Shown here: in pieces, positions 59,206-64,000 of the stretch
Layout of the letters: every line of letters starts with the position of its first letter
Position numbering within the stretch: the first letter of the stretch is position 1
Source of the DNA: Sphingobium sp. Leaf26
Lineage (GTDB): Bacteria > Pseudomonadota > Alphaproteobacteria > Sphingomonadales > Sphingomonadaceae
Reading direction: 5' to 3'
DNA: 64,000 bases
Assembly: GCF_001421665.1 (NCBI RefSeq)
Contig: NZ_LMKV01000012.1
Coordinates: 392,185-456,184, forward strand
Notes under the pieces: model-generated
What the model saw: only the letters and a program-made list of their open reading frames with translations
Databases searched by the model: none
Told to the model about the DNA's origin: nothing
Program-made: the position numbers and the translations under genes

Positions 59206-62200
59206 ATGCGTTTTGCCGCTTCCCTCCTGCTTGGCGCCGCCCTTCTGGTGGCACCCGCTCTCCACGCGCAGGATAAGGACAGCCTCAGCCTCCAGCCGAC
59301 CCGCACGCTCGCCTACGACGCGCATGAAGGCACCTGGATGCAGCCGGACATATCGCCGGACGGCAGGACCATCCTGTTCGACCTTCTGGGCGACATCTAT
59401 GCGCTGGATGCGTCGGGCGGCACGGCGCGCCCGCTGCTCACCGGCATGGCGTTCGAGCGCAATCCCGTCTTTTCGCCGGACGGCAAGCAGTTCGCCTTCA
59501 TCTCCGACCGGTCGGGCGTCACCAACCTGTGGGTCGCCAATGTCGATGGCACCGGCCTCAAGCAACTCTCGCACGACAGCAGCGTCGCCATCTACACCTC
59601 GCCCGCCTGGTCGCCGGACGGCCGCTTCGTCACCGTGTCGCGCACTGTCCATGCCATCCTCGCCTTCGAACTGTTCATGTATGACAAGGATGGCGGCAGC
59701 GGCATCCAGATCACCAAGGCGGGATCGCCCGACAATTGGGACGCGAAGATGAACGCCATGGGCGCCGTCGCCGCGCCCGATGGCCGCATGCTCTACTACG
59801 CCACCAAGCGCGGCCATACCTGGACCGAAAATGACCTGCCCAACTGGTCGATCGCGCGCCGCGACCTCAAGACCGGACAGGATGAAACCGTCATCCAGTC
59901 CGCTGGCGGTGCGATGCGGCCGGCTTTGTCGCATGATGGCCGGTTGCTTGCCTATGCCAGCCGAAAGGGGCAGGCGGACGGGCTGCGCCTGCGCAATCTG
60001 GACACGGGCGAGGACAGATGGATCGCCTTTCCGATCGACCGGGACGGGCAGGATGGCGGCTATTATGCCGATCTGCTGCCACGCTTCACTTTCATGCCCG
60101 GCGACAAGGCGCTGCTGATGAGCGTGGGCGGCAAGTTGCAACGGCTCGACATCGCCAGCGGCCTGGCGACCGACATTCCCTTCACCGCGCCGGTCAAACT
60201 CGGCCTCGGCCCGCTCACCCGCGTCCGCCAGAAGGAGGAAGATGGCCCGGTCCGCGTCCGCGTGGTGCAGGCGCCGCGCCAGTCGCCCGATGGCAAGAGC
60301 GTGACTTTCACCGCGCTGGGCGGCCTCTATGTCCAGAACCTCACTGCCGATGCCAAACCACGCAAGATCGTCGCCGAAGACGCCTTCCAGCCTGCCTGGT
60401 CGCCCGATGGCCGCACCATCACTTACGTTAGCTGGACCGCGAAGGATGGCGGCCAAGTCTGGACCATCCCGGCCACCGGCGGCGAGCCAAAGCGCCTGAC
60501 CCAATTGCCGGCCTATTACACCCAGCCGATCTTCGCCCCGGACGGCAAGAGCGTGGTCGCGCTCAGGGCGAACCACTATGACCGGCTGCGCGCTGTGTCG
60601 GAAATCGACCCGTCACGCCCCACCGACATCATCCGCCTGCCGGCGCAGGGTGGGTCCGCCACCCTCGTCACCCACGCGATGGGCGCGCGCCTGCCGCATT
60701 TTGCGGACGATGGCCGGCTGCTTTTCTACAGCCCCGCCGGCGTCAGCGCCGTGCCGCTATCGGGCGGCGATCCGCAGGTCGAACTGCGCGTGCTTGCCCC
60801 CGGCCTCGGCCAATATTTCCCCGGCCCCGCACCTGTCGAGGAAGTCCGCCTCAGCCCGGACGGCCATCATGCGCTCGTCAAATCCTTCAGCCAGGTCTAT
60901 CTGATCGACGTCCCGCCCGCCAATGGCAGCGAACCGCCGACCATCGACCTGTCCGCGCCGATCGTCGCAAAGGCGAAGCTGACCCGCATCGGCGCGGATT
61001 TCACCGACTGGGCGGACAAGGGCGCGACCGTCACCTGGTCGGTCGGTGCGACCTTCCGCCGCCTTCCCACCGCGCAGGCGCTATCTGGCGGTGGTGAAAC
61101 GACGGCGCAAAGCGTCGCTCTCCCGGTAGAGCTGCCGCGCGATGTGCCCAAAGGCAGCACCGTCCTGCGCGGCGCGACCGTCATGCCGATGGCGGGCGGG
61201 CAGGGCGCGATCGCCCATGCCGATGTCGTCATCACCGACAACCGCATCGTCGCGGTCGGCCTGTCCGGCTCGGTCGCCATTCCCGCCGGCGCGACCATCC
61301 GCGACGTAACCGGCAAATTTATCGTCCCCGGCTTTATCGACACGCACGCCCACTGGTTTGAAATCCGCCGCGCCATCCAGGAGCGCGGCCATTGGGACTT
61401 CGCGGCCAATCTGGCCTATGGCGTGACATCCGGGCTGGACGTCCAGCCCTTCACCACCGACGTCTTCGCCTATCAGGACATGATCGACGCCGGCATGATG
61501 CGCGGACCCCGCGCCTGGTCGACCGGGCCGGGCGTGTTCGTCAACGCCGAAATCCACAGCAAGCAGGACGCGATCGACGTTCTCACCCGCTATCGCGACC
61601 ATTATCGCACGCGGAATATCAAAAGCTACATGATCGGCGATCGTGCCCAGCGACAATATATGATCGAGGCGGCGAAGGATCTGGGCATGATGCCCACGAC
61701 CGAGGGCGCCAGCGACATGGTGCTGAACATAACCCATGCGATCGACGGCTTTTCGGGCAATGAACACAGCATCCCGGTCGCGCCGCTGCATGAGGATATC
61801 GTCCGCCTCTTCGCGCAGAGCCGCACCAGCTACACGCCGACCATCATAGTCGCCTATGGCACCACGCCGATGCTGTTCGACTATATCATCAACAAACGCC
61901 CGCAGGACGATCCGAAATTCACGCATTTCGTGCCATCCGGCATCGTCAGCGAAAAACTGCGCAACCGCCACTGGATGCCGCCCGAAGCGCAAAGCTGGCA
62001 GCAGATCGCGGCCGACGCCGTCGCCATCCAGCGTGCCGGCGGGCTGGTCGGCATCGGCAGCCATGGCGAGATGCAGGGGTTGGGCTATCAATGGGAAATG
62101 CAGGCCCTCGTCGCCGGCGGCGCAACGCCGATGGAAGCCTTGACGGCAGCGACGATCGGATCGGCCGAGGTCATCGGCCATAGCGACGATGTCGGCAGCC

Positions 62201-62391
62201 TGGAGCCGGGCAAGTTCGCCGACCTGCTGATCCTCGACGCCGATCCGCTCGCCGATATCGCCAACGCCATGAAGATCAGTGCTGTCATGAAGAATGGCCG
62301 CCTCTATGATCCGATGACGCTGGACGAGATAGGGCCGCGCCCCGACAAGGCGCCGGAGACGTGGTTCGCCGCCGAGGGCAGGGGAGAGTAG
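59206..62391 (+). CDS. Exported TolB-propeller/amidohydrolase fusion
   Basis: 1061 residues from ATG 59206 (MRFAASLLLGAALLVAPALHAQ, Sec signal). Residues ~40-600 form WD40-like TolB repeats, each with a SPDGR/K-type turn (DISPDGRTILF, VFSPDGKQFAFISDRSG, AWSPDGRFVTVSR, APDGKSVVAL). Residues ~640-1050 are an amidohydrolase: GKFIVPGFIDTHAHW (HxH), late IGSHGEMQGLGYQWEMQALV and GSLEPGKFADLLILDADPL. The propeller may feed or recognise an oligomeric substrate. Similar fusions occur in sphingomonads and xanthomonads as annotated 'amidohydrolase family' proteins; substrate unknown. Confidence 0.92.
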   Translation: MRFAASLLLGAALLVAPALHAQDKDSLSLQPTRTLAYDAHEGTWMQPDISPDGRTILFDLLGDIYALDASGGTARPLLTGMAFERNPVFSPDGKQFAFISDRSGVTNLWVANVDGTGLKQLSHDSSVAIYTSPAWSPDGRFVTVSRTVHAILAFELFMYDKDGGSGIQITKAGSPDNWDAKMNAMGAVAAPDGRMLYYATKRGHTWTENDLPNWSIARRDLKTGQDETVIQSAGGAMRPALSHDGRLLAYASRKGQADGLRLRNLDTGEDRWIAFPIDRDGQDGGYYADLLPRFTFMPGDKALLMSVGGKLQRLDIASGLATDIPFTAPVKLGLGPLTRVRQKEEDGPVRVRVVQAPRQSPDGKSVTFTALGGLYVQNLTADAKPRKIVAEDAFQPAWSPDGRTITYVSWTAKDGGQVWTIPATGGEPKRLTQLPAYYTQPIFAPDGKSVVALRANHYDRLRAVSEIDPSRPTDIIRLPAQGGSATLVTHAMGARLPHFADDGRLLFYSPAGVSAVPLSGGDPQVELRVLAPGLGQYFPGPAPVEEVRLSPDGHHALVKSFSQVYLIDVPPANGSEPPTIDLSAPIVAKAKLTRIGADFTDWADKGATVTWSVGATFRRLPTAQALSGGGETTAQSVALPVELPRDVPKGSTVLRGATVMPMAGGQGAIAHADVVITDNRIVAVGLSGSVAIPAGATIRDVTGKFIVPGFIDTHAHWFEIRRAIQERGHWDFAANLAYGVTSGLDVQPFTTDVFAYQDMIDAGMMRGPRAWSTGPGVFVNAEIHSKQDAIDVLTRYRDHYRTRNIKSYMIGDRAQRQYMIEAAKDLGMMPTTEGASDMVLNITHAIDGFSGNEHSIPVAPLHEDIVRLFAQSRTSYTPTIIVAYGTTPMLFDYIINKRPQDDPKFTHFVPSGIVSEKLRNRHWMPPEAQSWQQIAADAVAIQRAGGLVGIGSHGEMQGLGYQWEMQALVAGGATPMEALTAATIGSAEVIGHSDDVGSLEPGKFADLLILDADPLADIANAMKISAVMKNGRLYDPMTLDEIGPRPDKAPETWFAAEGRGE

Positions 62392-62466
62392 GCCACTGGC
62401 GCAAGGTTGGCGCTTCTCCTCGACTTGGCCTGCGGCTAGAGCCGGGGGTGCAAACAGGAGCAGCGC

Positions 62467-63456
62467 ATGGACCAATCGCCCGTCATCACCATCGCCGACA
62501 TCATCGATGCCGCTAACGTCATCGCGCCTACCGCGATCCGCACGCCCTTGCTGGAAAATGATGCGCTCAACGATCGGGTCGGTCGCCGCGTCCTGCTGAA
62601 GTTCGAAGGGGCGCAGCGGACCGGATCGTTCAAATTTCGCGGCGCCTATAACCGCCTCGCGCGTCTGGACGAGCGCGAGCGGGCGGCGGGCGTCGTCGCC
62701 TGGTCGTCGGGCAATCATGCGCAGGGCGTGGCCGCCGCCGCAAAGCTGCTCGGCATGCCGGCGACCATCGTGATGCCGGCCGATGCGCCCGCGATCAAGC
62801 TGGCCAACACCCGCGCACTCGGCGCGGAGATCGTGACCTACGACCGCCATAGGGAAAGCCGCGAGGAAATCGCCACCGCTTTGTCGCAGGAGCGGGGCGC
62901 GACGCTGGTGCCGTCCTTCGACGATCCCTTCATCATCGCAGGGCAGGGGACGACCGGCCTTGAAATTCTGGATCAGGCGGCGGAAGCGGGCGCGGATATC
63001 GGCCAGATTCTCGTCTGTTGCGGCGGCGGTGGCCTGACCGCCGGCATCGCCACGGCGGTCAAGGCGCGCGCGCCCGGCATCGACCTGTACTCGGTCGAAC
63101 CCGTCGGCTTCGACGATACCGCCCGTTCGCTCGCCAGCGGCCAACGCGAAACGGTGTCGGCCGATGCCCGCAGCATTTGCGACGCGTTGATGGCACCTAG
63201 CCCCGGCGCCATGACCTTCCCGATCAACCGGGCGCTGCTGTCCGGCGGTCTGGTCGTCAGCGACGATCAGGTGCGGGATGCCATGCGCTTCGCCTTCTCT
63301 TCGCTCAAACTGGTGGTGGAGCCGGGCGGGGCGGTCGCACTGGCCGCGATGCTCAGCGGCCTCGCGCCGTCCTGCTATGGCGCCAGCGTCGTGGTGATGT
63401 CGGGCAGCAATGTCGATCCTGCCGCTTATGCCGCCATCATCGGGGATATCGGCTGA
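62467..63456 (+). CDS. Threonine/serine dehydratase-like PLP enzyme
   Basis: 329 residues, ATG 62467 behind ACAGGAGCAGC. Fold-type II PLP enzyme: RTGSFKFRGAYNRL with the PLP lysine, SSGNHAQGVAAAAKLLG, and the phosphate loop CGGGGLTAGIATAV. No regulatory ACT domain, so of the short catabolic/serine racemase or threo-3-hydroxyaspartate dehydratase type. It deaminates Ser, Thr or hydroxyaspartate to keto acid plus ammonia. The LysR start overlaps its stop (TGATG). May feed on amino acids released by the upstream hydrolases. Confidence 0.9.
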   Translation: MDQSPVITIADIIDAANVIAPTAIRTPLLENDALNDRVGRRVLLKFEGAQRTGSFKFRGAYNRLARLDERERAAGVVAWSSGNHAQGVAAAAKLLGMPATIVMPADAPAIKLANTRALGAEIVTYDRHRESREEIATALSQERGATLVPSFDDPFIIAGQGTTGLEILDQAAEAGADIGQILVCCGGGGLTAGIATAVKARAPGIDLYSVEPVGFDDTARSLASGQRETVSADARSICDALMAPSPGAMTFPINRALLSGGLVVSDDQVRDAMRFAFSSLKLVVEPGGAVALAAMLSGLAPSCYGASVVVMSGSNVDPAAYAAIIGDIG

Positions 63457-64000
63457 TGATCGACCCGCGTGCCATTCGCACCTTTCTCGCTGTTTGCCGT
63501 GCCAACAGCATCAGCGGCGGCGCGCGGGCGCTCAATATTTCGCAGCCGTCCGTGTCGAATGCGATCGCGCAGCTGGAACAGTCGCTCGGCGGAGTGTCGC
63601 TGTTCGAGCGCTCGCGCAGTGGTATCCAATTGACCCCTGAAGGCGAAGCGCTGCTGCGCCGGGCGGAGGCGATCGACAGCCTGATGGCCGATGTGCAGAC
63701 GGAGGTTAAACTGGCCAGCGCCGGTGTCACCGGGCCGCTGCGCGTCGGTGGTACGCCCGGCGCGCTGGTCAGCCTGCTACCCGACGCCGTGCGTCGCATG
63801 GAGGCACGGATCGGCCATTTCGCCCTGCATGTGGTGGAACGGCCAGACCATGATCTGGCGGCGATGCTCCATCGCGGCGAGATCGAGCTGGCGTTCGTCA
63901 CGACCGGCATCGAACAGCCGCCTGAAGGCATTGAAGAACGCACCTTCTCCCGTGATCCCTTTGCCCTGATCGTGGGCAAGCAGAATGATCATATGCCTGC
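63456..64000 (+). CDS. LysR-family regulator, C-terminus cut by window edge
   Basis: 181 codons are inside the window. ATG 63456 overlaps the TGA of the dehydratase. The winged helix at about 1-60 (DPRAIRTFLAVCRANSISGGARALNISQPSVSNAIAQLEQSLGGVSLFERSRSGIQLTPEG) is the LysR signature; the effector domain begins GPLRVGGTPGALVSLLP. Same-strand coupling with the dehydratase suggests it regulates amino-acid breakdown, though LysR genes are more often divergent from targets. Confidence 0.92.
   Translation, partial: MIDPRAIRTFLAVCRANSISGGARALNISQPSVSNAIAQLEQSLGGVSLFERSRSGIQLTPEGEALLRRAEAIDSLMADVQTEVKLASAGVTGPLRVGGTPGALVSLLPDAVRRMEARIGHFALHVVERPDHDLAAMLHRGEIELAFVTTGIEQPPEGIEERTFSRDPFALIVGKQNDHMP

Noticed and set aside
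55580-59254. Very long minus-strand open frame (over 1200 codons) antisense to an amidohydrolase and a TonB receptor.
   Set aside because: High G+C leaves few stops in the antisense frame; the translation is Arg/Gly/His-rich without domains, and the plus-strand proteins are clear families.

Overview
The window is high-G+C chromosomal DNA of an alphaproteobacterium, most likely a sphingomonad (Sphingobium, Sphingomonas or Novosphingobium type). This rests on the rplU-rpmA ... obgE-proB and tRNA-Trp-secE-nusG-rplK-rplA orders, three large TonB-dependent receptors, twin-arginine and Ala-rich export signals, and several families of intergenic palindromic repeats. I see no complete mobile element, phage or CRISPR array; the only traces are an IS-like remnant beside tRNA-Gln, a broken outer-membrane-factor gene and repeat copies. 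The left edge cuts proB and the right edge cuts a LysR regulator.

Layout. 1-6.1 kb: proB (partial), obgE, rpmA and rplU on the minus strand, with a TetR/ferritin-like hydrolase pair and two GNAT genes in between. 6.3-12 kb: two small membrane ORFs, a YbaL-type K+/H+ antiporter, an FeS photolyase whose start codon lies in a perfect 18-bp hairpin, and a DEAD-box helicase. 12.2-14.9 kb: rplA, rplK, nusG, secE, tRNA-Trp. 15-24.7 kb: BrkB-like protein, a lower-G+C small membrane gene, an excalibur protein, pyrB with a catalytically degenerate dihydroorotase, a Rieske oxygenase/FAD oxidoreductase pair, an SBF-like transporter and a crotonase-fold isomerase. 24.8-27.6 kb: transporter/regulator pair, a repetitive lipoprotein, MarR, tRNA-Gln. 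27.9-34 kb: dctD-dctB facing dctA and an outer-membrane porin, with DctD-like sites between them.

35.1-44.9 kb is a tightly coupled amine-oxidation operon behind a divergent TetR gene. It encodes a tryptophan-tryptophylquinone amine dehydrogenase (B-E-D-A order), two monoheme cytochromes c, a TonB receptor, an aldehyde dehydrogenase, an acyl-CoA synthetase and a thioesterase-like protein. This suggests periplasmic deamination of a primary amine, then oxidation of the aldehyde and CoA activation of the acid. mauF and mauG are not present.

47.6-52.9 kb holds a TonB receptor divergent from a gene fusing a secreted cyanophycinase domain to an isoaspartyl peptidase (Ntn hydrolase) domain, followed without a gap by an Lrp/AsnC regulator. 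In principle one exported protein could take cyanophycin-like polymer to Asp plus Arg. With the amine operon, this is the most system-like find. 53-63.5 kb continues with a MocR regulator, a PaiB-like flavoprotein, two exported amidohydrolases (one with a TolB-like propeller) around a third TonB receptor, a threonine/serine dehydratase and the cut LysR gene. The theme of the right half is capture and breakdown of amines, peptides and dipeptides.
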